NCBI GenBank assembly: GCA_030690365.1
Contig: JAUYGX010000023.1
Coordinates: forward strand, 1 to 64,000
Length of the DNA: 64,000 nt
Source: Bacteroidales bacterium
GTDB lineage: Bacteria > Bacteroidota > Bacteroidia > Bacteroidales > F082
Direction of reading: 5' to 3'
Every line of letters starts with the position of its first letter. Within the stretch, counting starts at the first letter, position 1. The notes under the pieces are model-generated. The model ran no database searches and was not told the DNA's origin. It saw nothing but the letters and a program-made list of their open reading frames with translations. Positions 54,001-61,763 of this stretch are shown one piece after another. Made by a program: the position numbers and the translations under genes.

Positions 54001-55154
54001 TTGAATGGAGTGCATGGGATTCGTACCGCAGGTTGCTCCAAAGTTGGGGTATGGCCTATGGCCTCACCCGGGATGATTTTGATAAAATCATCGAAAATTA
54101 TAAAGTCAAATACCAGGTGGAACAGAAAATTGACCTCAGCCCTACTGCCATGCGCGAAGTGGCCATGGCCTATAAAGAGGCCCTGGTAAAAAACAACCTC
54201 CATTTCGAGGAAAACATTTTCGATCAATTGCTTACCACAATTAACCTGGTGTTTGTTTCCTGGTCGTCGGAAAGGGCCAAAGTGTACCGCGAACACCTGG
54301 AAATAGCTGATGACTGGGGCACTGCGGTAGTAGTACAACAGATGATTTTTGGAAACCTGAGTGCAAATTCCGGCACCGGGGTTGTATTTACACAAGATCC
54401 TACCAAGGAAAAACATGGCGTAAGTCTTTATGGCGATTTTACCCTGAGCGGACAAGGCGAGGACATTGTAGCTGGTTTGGTCACCCCAAGGCCGGTGAGC
54501 AAAAACCAACCTTCGGCAGGACAAAACCCGGGCCGTTCGCTTCAGGAAACATTTCCGGCCATCTATAAAAGGCTCAATCAGATGGCCATCGACCTGACTG
54601 AAAATCACGGATACAGTCCGCAGGAAATCGAGTTTACCTTTGAATCGGAAAAGGCAGAAGACTTGTATATACTGCAAATCAGGGATCAGGACATGGCATC
54701 GAACCGGGCAGCAGACGTTTTCGAAACACCCATCGACCAGATGAAACTGGCCGGTCGTGGTATTGGCGTTGGCGGTGGTGCCATGAGTGGAAGGTTGGCC
54801 TTCGACGACAAGGAAATCCAACACCTGAGGGTGAAATTTCCGGGAAGTCATGTAATTCTGGTGCGCCCGGATACTGTCCCCGATGACATCGGGATGATTT
54901 TCGCTACCGATGGATTGCTGACCGGCAAAGGTGGAGCCACATCTCATGCCGCGGTTACGGCGGTACGCCTGGGCAAAACAGCCGTTGTAAACTGTGCCAA
55001 TTTACAGGTTCACGATCTGGAAAAAAATTGCGAACTCAATGGCCATGTGTTTCACAGTGGTGATTTTATTTCCATCGATGGCTATTTGGGAAATGTATAC
55101 GATGGAAATTATCCGGTTAAGTCAAGTCCTGATTACCTGGAATTTCACCTGTAG
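51033..55154 (+). CDS. Dikinase-like phosphotransferase with a large novel N-terminal region
   Basis: A 1373-residue protein. Residues about 860-1225 form an ATP-grasp domain of the pyruvate phosphate dikinase type: K885 in AFLGSKAYHLKNL, PPGFVITTEAF, R957 in LLSVRSGTAISMPGAMDTFLN, E1200 and R1217 in IEFTFESEKAEDLYILQIRD. Residues about 1260-1365 are the swivelling domain with catalytic His1305 in GGATSHAAVTAVRLGKTAVV. The PEP/pyruvate barrel that follows in real dikinases (about 360 residues) is absent. The first 850 residues are helical and match no family I know. It may phosphorylate some unknown acceptor using ATP. It has its own promoter, divergent from gapA. The ATG at 51033 is chosen; the open frame upstream runs into gapA. 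Confidence 0.82.
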   Translation: MEEKFESKALEANLAETRYKDIKIPPDFQNFINLSKTYFGINKRANDCVIEFQHPFSNRKFVTEELRNILLTDYWYYMGLGTGDEAFKIPLQMMQTLLMESGNADDHVLIIRSLLEFIGKLATESNDYSPTITYCLSILREGMGNDSLCFIKSSKYFDRYLKVIANHETFSEAVLALTKDINRENIVYWKKTTQVENWLDEQSALVTIDKQMIVNVIGTPWFNSLLHQLNKANTWDQLVNKLPEYDQIADIMADAVKFFPTFIEKFYFSFYLLKLPGMKNLHERLIWGLNKMVQHTMDEVPQDQLRHFIDQLFSFAAGLKQTHASSVLDIFLTVGKKTIDIDKSTQLQISRYFEEKLITFGFETPGIVYVNEDWQLSVNENHRKNISVWLELIEYSQMEMEKLLSTLIVNLKLGGIFLSDTDLFQREITKILNSNIAPFYKKVKQLTRIFPVYFNEIGAEGEIRKVTTTMDEISHRKDQLVHFLRKQVHTESNNTLIGLTRRIFIFWYDGNLEALREVLPKNVYQGIDKENEYFAPIHHMVEEMCIISGKSPSDLLAVGEKRFEELLDQLTESNPRDAERLKDTRRLYAFLKEKYSFETVDIISLLKHYSYIQDTDIEKFSKALESDDFETSLKFIYSFMTRLKQIIFNPKPSQGWENIYHKRHIAIGIPSMYGTYREPKFEALGLTFRLENVATRLMEKVVAQINLNYISGKTLKNIYTILDYFREGLELDGINNQSFNSNLRMLKYSLRSQSFSFEQYINIFQFLAEDVKRTIIKYFLKSYEIPLRIVAQQLFDGKRGISEADLVKLVNKKSEQFYREVIVDAFLMQPLDNFISRILESLREMSDNLPGQMITEIMSYNSDLVIARLGKPNPQVDNQAFLGSKAYHLKNLRMAGFPIPPGFVITTEAFRRYKAIIGHPELQKEMYDLIREHLQLVERVCKKQFGNPQNPLLLSVRSGTAISMPGAMDTFLNVGMNDEITQRLSESPGFEWSAWDSYRRLLQSWGMAYGLTRDDFDKIIENYKVKYQVEQKIDLSPTAMREVAMAYKEALVKNNLHFEENIFDQLLTTINLVFVSWSSERAKVYREHLEIADDWGTAVVVQQMIFGNLSANSGTGVVFTQDPTKEKHGVSLYGDFTLSGQGEDIVAGLVTPRPVSKNQPSAGQNPGRSLQETFPAIYKRLNQMAIDLTENHGYSPQEIEFTFESEKAEDLYILQIRDQDMASNRAADVFETPIDQMKLAGRGIGVGGGAMSGRLAFDDKEIQHLRVKFPGSHVILVRPDTVPDDIGMIFATDGLLTGKGGATSHAAVTAVRLGKTAVVNCANLQVHDLEKNCELNGHVFHSGDFISIDGYLGNVYDGNYPVKSSPDYLEFHL

Positions 55155-55174
55155 AAATTGGGTTTGCGGGGTTA

Positions 55175-56344
55175 CTATTTTTCAAGTCTGAAGTAAAGAG
55201 ATATTTCCGTTTTCTCTGCACAGCTTTCAATCTCCATACTTGCCTCATGAATGTTTAAAAATGTTTGAACGTAGTGAAGTCCCAGACCAATATGTTCGTC
55301 ATGTGGTTCGAGGCCTTTTCCGAAAGGCTGAACGATTTCGTCAATCTTATTGGCAGGTATTACTTCGCCCTTCTCTCTTACTTTTAGTATGTATCGTTCG
55401 CTATCGGTGAAAGTTTCAATATAAATAACCTCATTTTCATGTGAAAAACGAATGGCATTATCAATCAATTCTTCCAAACAACGGGTAAAATACAATTCCA
55501 CGGCAAAGAGGCTTCCGGTAGTATTGAGCGAGGTGGAAAACGAAAGGTTACGTTGACGGGCGGCAGACAATGCGGCACTGGTAACTTTATCGATTACCGA
55601 CCTGATATCGATCACTTTTCTGGGCATTTCATGTCCTGCGGTTTGCATCTGTGTAATATCCAGTGCCAGTTTCGACACCCGCTGCAATCGTTCAACCGAA
55701 TCCAGTACCACCTCCAGCATTTCTTTGGCTTCCGGGTTGTCGATGAGGTCGTTTAGAAAATAAACCGGCCCCAGAATCCCGTTTAACGGTGTCCGGATTT
55801 CATGGCTTATAAGTTTAAGAAATTGATTTTTAGCCTCATCCAGGACTTTTAGCTTTTTATTGGCAAGATCAAGTTTTTGCCTGGACATGATTAACTCCTT
55901 TGTACGTTCCGCAACTTTTTCTTCCATTAATTCGCTCATGGATTTTAGAAACTCACGCTGCATTTTTAATTTGAGCTGTACTTTAACCCGCTCAATTAAT
56001 TCACGGGCATTGAAAGGTTTGGTGATATAATCCTGACCACCAATCTCAAAACCTTTCAGGATATCTTCAGTTTGCACCTTGGCAGTCAGAAAAATAATCG
56101 GGACTTCCTTACCCCTTTCATCAGCACGTAGCCGCCGGCACACCTCATAGCCGTCCATGTTGGGCATCATGATGTCGAGCAAAACCAAATCGGGTGGGGT
56201 TTCATTAAAAACAGCCTCCAGAGCAGCTTCACCGCTGATAGCCGTTTTCATATCAAAATCTTCAAGCAAAGCTGCCAGCACGCTTATGTTTACAGGTGAG
56301 TCATCAACAATGAGGATTGTATTTTCGTATAAATCTTTCATCAT
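55175..56344 (-). CDS. Receiver-histidine kinase hybrid, cytoplasmic
   Basis: A 389-residue two-component protein with the receiver first. Residues 8-125 are a CheY-like domain: acid pair D14-D15, phospho-acceptor D57 (LLDIMMP), the Thr of FLTAK and Lys109 of ITKPF. A coiled linker (about 128-168) leads to HisKA with His181 in LKLISHEIRTPLNGILG. HATPase_c follows with N-box EELIDNAIRFS. Its G1 box is degenerate (VREKGEVIPANK, lacking the usual DxGxG), though GLGLHYVQ is kept, so ATP binding may be altered. There is no TM segment. It converges with the dikinase-like gene. A -7-like TATGTTTC (56372-56379) lies upstream. MKD at 56341 is an equal start. Confidence 0.9.
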   Translation of the reverse strand: MMKDLYENTILIVDDSPVNISVLAALLEDFDMKTAISGEAALEAVFNETPPDLVLLDIMMPNMDGYEVCRRLRADERGKEVPIIFLTAKVQTEDILKGFEIGGQDYITKPFNARELIERVKVQLKLKMQREFLKSMSELMEEKVAERTKELIMSRQKLDLANKKLKVLDEAKNQFLKLISHEIRTPLNGILGPVYFLNDLIDNPEAKEMLEVVLDSVERLQRVSKLALDITQMQTAGHEMPRKVIDIRSVIDKVTSAALSAARQRNLSFSTSLNTTGSLFAVELYFTRCLEELIDNAIRFSHENEVIYIETFTDSERYILKVREKGEVIPANKIDEIVQPFGKGLEPHDEHIGLGLHYVQTFLNIHEASMEIESCAEKTEISLYFRLEK

Positions 56345-56900
56345 TTACCGTCAAATGAGTATTTGCTTTGGTGAAACATACGTACAAATCTTAATTTATC
56401 TTTTCAATGTTTAATGGGCGGAATTTTCAATTTACATTCTAAGTTAATAGTGCTTTTTGGGTAACCATTTCTTTTCCTTCGACTTCAATACCATGATCAA
56501 CTAAATTCAGAATCAAACATAACGATACCAAATCAATACAAATATGTATTCTGATAATTGATTAACAACACATTAATATTTAATCAACCCAAAACATATT
56601 ACCGTTGTAAAGATACTTATAAAAATATAAAATGGTTCACGAATTTCGTTAAAATACTAATTGACATTAAATTGAGGTATTCATCATCAAAATAAACCTG
56701 CCTCAACTACAACTAAGAAATAATACCGAACCCCTATCATCACGGTGTTTTCAGCAAAAAATCAAGGAACGAATACGGTGCAGATTTTTTTAAATTTCTA
56801 AAAAGCCAGTTTATATTACTGATAGTTCAAAATGAAAAATTGATAAAAAATTAACTCACCGGAACCTTTTTGTCAGTAGTTGATCCATATTACCATACTG

Positions 56901-56916
56901 TGTTAATTTATTAACA
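56901..56916. promoter_or_regulatory. Candidate operator palindrome upstream of icd-gltA
   Basis: TGTTAATTTATTAACA: two 7-base arms around TT, centred about 95 bases upstream of the predicted icd transcription start. A dimeric activator is possible; no specific regulator can be named. Confidence 0.3.
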
Positions 56917-56966
56917 GTTACATTATTTAAAATTTAACATAAATTAGAGTAAAGTGGCTGTTTTTC

Positions 56967-56997
56967 TTGGTAAAATCGCGGGGATTATGTACTTTTA
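56967..56997 (+). promoter_or_regulatory. Bacteroidota -33/-7 promoter of icd-gltA
   Basis: TTG at 56967-56969 and TACTTTTA at 56990-56997 are 20 bases apart. The -7 box differs from TAnnTTTG only at its last base. The leader would be about 70 bases. Confidence 0.5.
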
Positions 56998-57075
56998 CGC
57001 TCCCTTGAAATCATCTATGTAAATATGAATAATTATCCATACAACCAACTATAACCAAAGACGAAATTACACATT

Positions 57076-58299
57076 ATGAAGAAAATTCACGTGGTCAATC
57101 CTGTTGTTGAACTTGACGGTGATGAAATGACCAGAGTCATCTGGGAGATGATCAAAAACAAATTGATACTCCCTTATCTGGACATCGATCTGAAATATTA
57201 CGACCTGAGTATTGAGAAGAGAGATGAAACCAACGACCAAATTACCATTGATGCCGCAGAGGCCATAAAAAAGTACCATGTTGGTATAAAATGTGCCACC
57301 ATTACTCCCGACGAACTTCGTGTGGAAGAGTTTGGGTTGAAACAGATGTGGAGATCGCCCAATGGAACCATCCGGAATATTCTGGGAGGTACTGTTTTTC
57401 GTGAGCCTATTTTGATGAAAAATGTACCCCGCTTGGTTCCGGGCTGGACCAAACCCATCGTCATCGGACGTCATGCCTATGGCGATCAGTACCGGGCAAC
57501 CGATTTCCGCACCAAAGGAAAGGGAAAACTGACCATCACCTACACTCCCGATGAAGGCGAAGCACAAACCTATACCGTTCATCAGTTCGATGGCGACGGA
57601 GTGGCCATGGCCATGTTTAATACCGACGAAAGCATCCGTGGGTTTGCTTATTCCTGTTTCAACATGGCTCTCGACAAAAAATGGCCCTTGTACCTCAGCA
57701 CAAAAAATACCATTTTAAAGAAATATGACGGTCGGTTTAAGGACATCTTTCAGGAAATCTACGACAACGAATTCAAGGCACGTTACGAAACTGCCGGAAT
57801 TACTTACGAGCACCGTTTGATTGACGACATGGTAGCCGCTGCCATGAAATGGGAAGGTGGTTTTGTATGGGCAGCTAAAAACTACGATGGCGACGTGCAG
57901 AGCGATACCTTAGCACAAGGATTTGGATCTCTGGGACTTATGACCTCAGTTTTAATGACCCCTGACGGCAAAACCATGGAAGCCGAAGCGGCTCATGGAA
58001 CCGTAACCCGTCACTTCCGTGAACATCAAAAAGGCAACCCTACCTCCACCAACCCCATCGCTTCAATTTTTGCATGGACCAGAGGGTTGGCACACCGTGG
58101 ACATCTCGACAACAATCAGGATCTGATTGACTTCGCCTCGAAACTTGAAAAAGTATGTATCGACACCGTTGAATCAGGATCGATGACCAAAGACCTGGCT
58201 TTGATTGTGCATGGTAAGAACCTGAAAAAAGAAGATTACCTCACCACTGAAGGTTTCCTCGATGCCCTTGACAACAGACTTAAAAATGAAATCATTTAA
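57076..58299 (+). CDS. icd: NADP-dependent isocitrate dehydrogenase, eukaryote-like type
   Basis: A 407-residue TCA-cycle enzyme that makes 2-oxoglutarate from isocitrate. It begins [22 protein letters not shown] and has [27 protein letters not shown] (substrate Ser/Arg), [14 protein letters not shown], the [24 protein letters not shown] metal-site stretch, and [27 protein letters not shown]. This is the homodimeric NADP enzyme family of animals and some bacteria, not the E. coli type (416 residues, different motifs). It is followed after 12 bases by citrate synthase, so the two form an operon. No aconitase gene lies between or next to them. Confidence 0.95.
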   Translation: MKKIHVVNPVVELDGDEMTRVIWEMIKNKLILPYLDIDLKYYDLSIEKRDETNDQITIDAAEAIKKYHVGIKCATITPDELRVEEFGLKQMWRSPNGTIRNILGGTVFREPILMKNVPRLVPGWTKPIVIGRHAYGDQYRATDFRTKGKGKLTITYTPDEGEAQTYTVHQFDGDGVAMAMFNTDESIRGFAYSCFNMALDKKWPLYLSTKNTILKKYDGRFKDIFQEIYDNEFKARYETAGITYEHRLIDDMVAAAMKWEGGFVWAAKNYDGDVQSDTLAQGFGSLGLMTSVLMTPDGKTMEAEAAHGTVTRHFREHQKGNPTSTNPIASIFAWTRGLAHRGHLDNNQDLIDFASKLEKVCIDTVESGSMTKDLALIVHGKNLKKEDYLTTEGFLDALDNRLKNEII

Positions 58300-58311
58300 T
58301 AATACGTAGCC

Positions 58312-59619
58312 ATGACTGGTTTAAAACAAAAACTGTACGAGAAAATTGAAGCCCACCGTCCCCGCATTAAAAGGCTTCTGGATGAACATGGGGAAACTGT
58401 AATCAATTCGGTCACCGTACAGCAGGTGATTGGTGGTATGCGCGGTATAAAAAGTCTGGTTACAGACATTTCCTATCTTGATCCCTATGAAGGCATCAGG
58501 TACCGTGGTTATACACTTGACGAAGTATTTCAAAAGTTGCCCAAACCTCCGGGAGCAGAAATGCCCTATGTAGAAGGATTGTTTTACTTGTTGTTAACCG
58601 GCGATATTCCTACCAAGGAAGAAGTGGATGAAGTAATCTACGATTCGGTAAACCGCAGACAGTTACCTCGTTATGTATATGAGGTAATCGATGCCTTTCC
58701 AAACCAAAGCCACCCGATGGTGATATTGTCGGCAGCCGTGATGTCCATGCAACGCGAATCGGTGTTCAACCTGAAATATGCCCGTGGATTGAATAAGATC
58801 GATTTCTGGGATCCCACCTATGAAGATGCCATGAACCTGGTTTCAAAAATTCCGGTGATCGGTGCTTACATCTACAATAAACTTTACCGAAAGACCAAGT
58901 ACGTTTATCAGGATCCAACGCTCGATTTTGGCGGCAACTTTGCCTCAATGATCGACATCGACAAACCTTACGATGATGTGGCACGCATGTACTTCATCCT
59001 GCATGCCGACCACGAAAGCGGTAACGTAAGTGCCCACACAGGTCACTTGATAGCCAGCTCATTATCCGATGTATATTATTCTATTTCCGGGATGATCAAT
59101 GGCTTAGCAGGTCCGCTTCATGGATTGGCCAACCAGGAAGTACTCAGGTGGATTCAGGATGTTAGATTACGTTTCGGCGACAAAGTCCCCAGCAAAGACC
59201 AAATGCAGAAATTTGTGATGGAAACACTGGATTCAGGTCAGGTAATTCCCGGTTACGGACATGCTGTTCTTAGAAAAACCGATCCCCGGTATTCTATCCA
59301 ACGCGATTTCTGCATCAAACATTTACCTGATGACGATTTGTTTAAATATGCCGATATCCTGTATCAGGTGGTTCCTGATATTTTACTTGAACAGGGAAAA
59401 GCCAAAAACCCATGGCCCAATGTGGATGCCCAATCCGGTGTTATTCAGTGGCATTACGGTTTGGTTCAATACGATTACTACACAGTATTATTCTCCATCG
59501 GACGTGCATTAGGTGTGCTTTCCAATATAATTTGGGACCGTGCACTTGGATATCCGATCGAGCGTCCAAAATCGATTACCACCGACATGCTCGAGCAAAT
59601 GGTAGGGATAAAAAAATAA
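58312..59619 (+). CDS. gltA: Citrate synthase, mitochondrial-like type
   Basis: A 435-residue enzyme joining oxaloacetate and acetyl-CoA. Catalytic residues are His270 (AGPLHGLANQEVL), His317 (IPGYGHAVLRKTDPRY) and Asp372 (NVDAQSGVIQWHYG), the same spacing as His274, His320 and Asp375 of the animal enzyme. The N-terminal VTVQQVIGGMRGIKSLVTDISYLDPYEGIRYRGYT and C-terminal YYTVLFSIGRALGVLSNIIWDRALGYPIERPKS strongly resemble mitochondrial citrate synthase rather than the NADH-controlled hexameric E. coli form. It is the second gene of the icd-gltA operon and is followed by a strong terminator. Confidence 0.95.
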   Translation: MTGLKQKLYEKIEAHRPRIKRLLDEHGETVINSVTVQQVIGGMRGIKSLVTDISYLDPYEGIRYRGYTLDEVFQKLPKPPGAEMPYVEGLFYLLLTGDIPTKEEVDEVIYDSVNRRQLPRYVYEVIDAFPNQSHPMVILSAAVMSMQRESVFNLKYARGLNKIDFWDPTYEDAMNLVSKIPVIGAYIYNKLYRKTKYVYQDPTLDFGGNFASMIDIDKPYDDVARMYFILHADHESGNVSAHTGHLIASSLSDVYYSISGMINGLAGPLHGLANQEVLRWIQDVRLRFGDKVPSKDQMQKFVMETLDSGQVIPGYGHAVLRKTDPRYSIQRDFCIKHLPDDDLFKYADILYQVVPDILLEQGKAKNPWPNVDAQSGVIQWHYGLVQYDYYTVLFSIGRALGVLSNIIWDRALGYPIERPKSITTDMLEQMVGIKK

Positions 59620-59633
59620 CCAAAGAATCGGTT

Positions 59634-59670
59634 AAAAGCCCTTGCACTGAAAGGTACAAGGGCTTTTTGT
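59634..59670 (+). terminator. Rho-independent terminator after gltA
   Basis: AAAAGCCCTTG (59634-59644) pairs with CAAGGGCTTTT (59657-59667), 11 bp, around a 12-base loop, then T. Confidence 0.85.
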
Positions 59671-59783
59671 TTTGTACGAATGATGAATTTCGCAAAATAG
59701 GAACCTATCAAATAATGCAGAACAAGCCTGCATACACTCAAATCTGATCACTCTTCTGTTTCAATATAATCTATTTATTTTCA

Positions 59784-59791
59784 TATATTTG
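59784..59791 (+). promoter_or_regulatory. Bacteroidota -7 element for the lacI-type regulator
   Basis: TATATTTG matches TAnnTTTG exactly, 22 bases before the ATG at 59814. Confidence 0.6.
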
Positions 59792-59813
59792 TCATGTTCA
59801 ATATAATTTACTG

Positions 59814-60848
59814 ATGCGCAGAAAGCAAACTACACTTAAAGGAATTGCAGAAATACTTGGTGTTTCGCACACTACCGTTTCCAGAGCGCTCAAAGACCAT
59901 CCTGACATCAGTGAGGAAATGAAAATTCAAGTCCAGCAACTGGCCAAAGAGCTTAACTATCATCCAAATAACCTTGCCGTTAACTTAAGAAAAAATCAAT
60001 CCAGCACAATTGGCGTTATCATTCCTGAAATATCATTTTATTTTTTCCCTTCTGTACTCAAAGGCATCGAAGAAGTGGCCCACAACATGGGTTACAATGT
60101 AATGATCATGCAATCGAACGAATCGCTACAGCGTGAAAAAGAAAATGTAAGTTTATTGCTGGGAAACAGAATTGCCGGCCTGTTGGTTTCTGTTTCGTAC
60201 GAAACAAAAGAATACAGTCATTTTGATGAAATTGAAAACGCAGGTATCCCCATCGTGTTTTTTGATAAAGTGGTAGAACAGAAAAACATTTTCAAGGTAG
60301 ATATTGATGGAATTAAAGCAGCCCGTGAAGGAACAACACACCTGATTGAATCAGGTTTTAAGAATATTGTCCTGTTGGCGGGCAATCCTAACATGTCTAT
60401 TTCGATCGACCGCATAAAAGGTTACAAACAAGCCCTGGAAGCAAATGGCATGGACATGGTACAGGAGAACATCCTGTATGCAAATAATTTAGACGAGGCA
60501 GAGTTTGTAACACAGCAAGTGATAAGCCGTAGAAACCGCCCTGACGCGATATTTACCATTAGCGACCAAAATCTTTCGGGCGCCTTACAAGCCATTAAAA
60601 AAGCAGGTCTGACCATACCAGATGATATTGCCATACTTTCGTTCAGTGACGGCCCCTTAACAACCATTATGAATCCATCCATTTCGTCGATTAAACATTC
60701 AGGTTACCAAATAGGCAACAAAGCCGCCAGCCTGCTCTTTTACCGCATTCAAAATCCTGAACAGGCCCTTATCCCTATTGTACAGATTCTTGAAACTGAA
60801 TTGGTTATCAGAGAATCGACACGTAAAAGGCAAGGCACAAAACAGTAA
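59814..60848 (+). CDS. LacI-family regulator, probably of sucrose use
   Basis: A 344-residue repressor. The N-terminal HTH is TTLKGIAEILGVSHTTVSRALKDHPDIS (residues 6-33) with a hinge helix at HPNNLAVNLRKNQS. A periplasmic-binding-protein-like ligand domain fills about residues 60-335 (IGVIIPEISFYFFPSVLKGIEEVAHNMGYNVMIMQS; DAIFTISDQNLSGALQAIKKAGLTIPDDIAILSFSDGP). It runs toward, and ends 31 bases from, the minus-strand fructokinase-transporter-sucrose phosphorylase operon, so that operon is the likely target. The operon promoter lies outside the window, so no operator can be shown. The inducer is presumably sucrose or a product (inference). Confidence 0.92.
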   Translation: MRRKQTTLKGIAEILGVSHTTVSRALKDHPDISEEMKIQVQQLAKELNYHPNNLAVNLRKNQSSTIGVIIPEISFYFFPSVLKGIEEVAHNMGYNVMIMQSNESLQREKENVSLLLGNRIAGLLVSVSYETKEYSHFDEIENAGIPIVFFDKVVEQKNIFKVDIDGIKAAREGTTHLIESGFKNIVLLAGNPNMSISIDRIKGYKQALEANGMDMVQENILYANNLDEAEFVTQQVISRRNRPDAIFTISDQNLSGALQAIKKAGLTIPDDIAILSFSDGPLTTIMNPSISSIKHSGYQIGNKAASLLFYRIQNPEQALIPIVQILETELVIRESTRKRQGTKQ

Positions 60849-60879
60849 CTTTACAACAGCCTGTTACTTCTCAAAAGGT

Positions 60880-61749
60880 TTAAAAGATAAGTTCATCGGG
60901 CAGTTGGGGTGTTGCGCCTTTCTGCGTACATACAAATGATGAAACCCGGGCAGCGTGTTGATGAATCTGGCGCAGCGGTTTCTTATTGATCAAACCCATA
61001 ATCAAAGCTGCCGAAAACGAATCACCGGCACCAATGGTGTCAACAACCTGAATGTGTGTAGCTTCCACCCTGGAGACCTCCTTATCTGTGTACAACAAGC
61101 TGCCTTTTTCACCCTTGGTCAATGCGATGAGTTTGAGGCCAAATTTTTGCAAAATAACATGGAGTTTTTCTGTTTCATCAGAGGGCAATTGAAGCAAATC
61201 TGTGAGCAAGTCCAACTCTTCATGGTTAATTTTAAGCATGTTGCAAGCATTTAGCGAACGCAAAAGTATCTCTCTTGTGAAGTATTGCTGCCGGATATTG
61301 ATATCGAAAAGTTTAATGGCCTGATCGGGCATCCGCGACAATACTTTATAAATAGTTTGTTGTGTCAACAGACACCGTTGGGCCAGCGATCCAAAACAAA
61401 TCGCCGAAGCAACGTCAGCCAAAAATTCAATTTCGGTGGTATATTGAATATGATCCCATGCAACATTTTCAATAATGTTGTATTCAGGGTTGCCCTGATG
61501 TAATTTTACTTCTACAGACCCTGTGGGCCAGTCAGTTTTAGCCAGGTGATAACGCAATCGCTTTTTTACAAGGACATCGATCATTTCTTCCCCGAGAGCA
61601 TCGTTCCCTATAGCACTAACAACCACTGCGTCAGCACCCAACTGCCGCGCATGAAAAGCCACATTTGCCGGAGCTCCGCCAAGTTTCTTCTCACCGGGAA
61701 GCAAATCCCAGAGTACTTCGCCCAATCCAATGACTACTGGTTTTCTCAT
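60880..61749 (-). CDS. Fructokinase (PfkB/ribokinase family)
   Basis: A 289-residue sugar kinase. N-terminal VIGLGEVLWDLLPGEKKLGGAPANVAFHARQLGADAVVVSAIGNDALGEEM carries the sugar-binding Asp and GG motif. The C-terminal signature DTIGAGDSFSAAL holds the catalytic Asp and anion hole. The LPGEKKLGGAPANVA start and length fit bacterial fructokinases, which use ATP to make fructose 6-phosphate. In this operon it would phosphorylate the fructose released by sucrose phosphorylase (63035). It lies 14 bases downstream of the transporter gene. The exact sugar is inferred from context. Confidence 0.92.
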   Translation of the reverse strand: MRKPVVIGLGEVLWDLLPGEKKLGGAPANVAFHARQLGADAVVVSAIGNDALGEEMIDVLVKKRLRYHLAKTDWPTGSVEVKLHQGNPEYNIIENVAWDHIQYTTEIEFLADVASAICFGSLAQRCLLTQQTIYKVLSRMPDQAIKLFDINIRQQYFTREILLRSLNACNMLKINHEELDLLTDLLQLPSDETEKLHVILQKFGLKLIALTKGEKGSLLYTDKEVSRVEATHIQVVDTIGAGDSFSAALIMGLINKKPLRQIHQHAARVSSFVCTQKGATPQLPDELIF

Positions 61750-61763
61750 TTGAACGGTAATTT

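Larger units (their letters stand above)
56345..57075. other. Long AT-rich intergenic region with inverted repeats
   Basis: About 730 bases without a believable gene. It holds the kinase promoter region on the left and the icd promoter on the right. TTGATTAA (56558-56565) and TTAATCAA (56580-56587) form a perfect 8-bp inverted repeat with a 14-base gap, and TGTTAATTTATTAACA is at 56901-56916. These may be regulatory, but AT-rich DNA yields palindromes by chance. Confidence 0.5.

Noticed and set aside
53982-54947. Minus-strand open frame of 321 codons inside the dikinase-like gene
   Set aside because: It is the shadow of a clearly conserved plus-strand ATP-grasp/His region and shows no family motif of its own.
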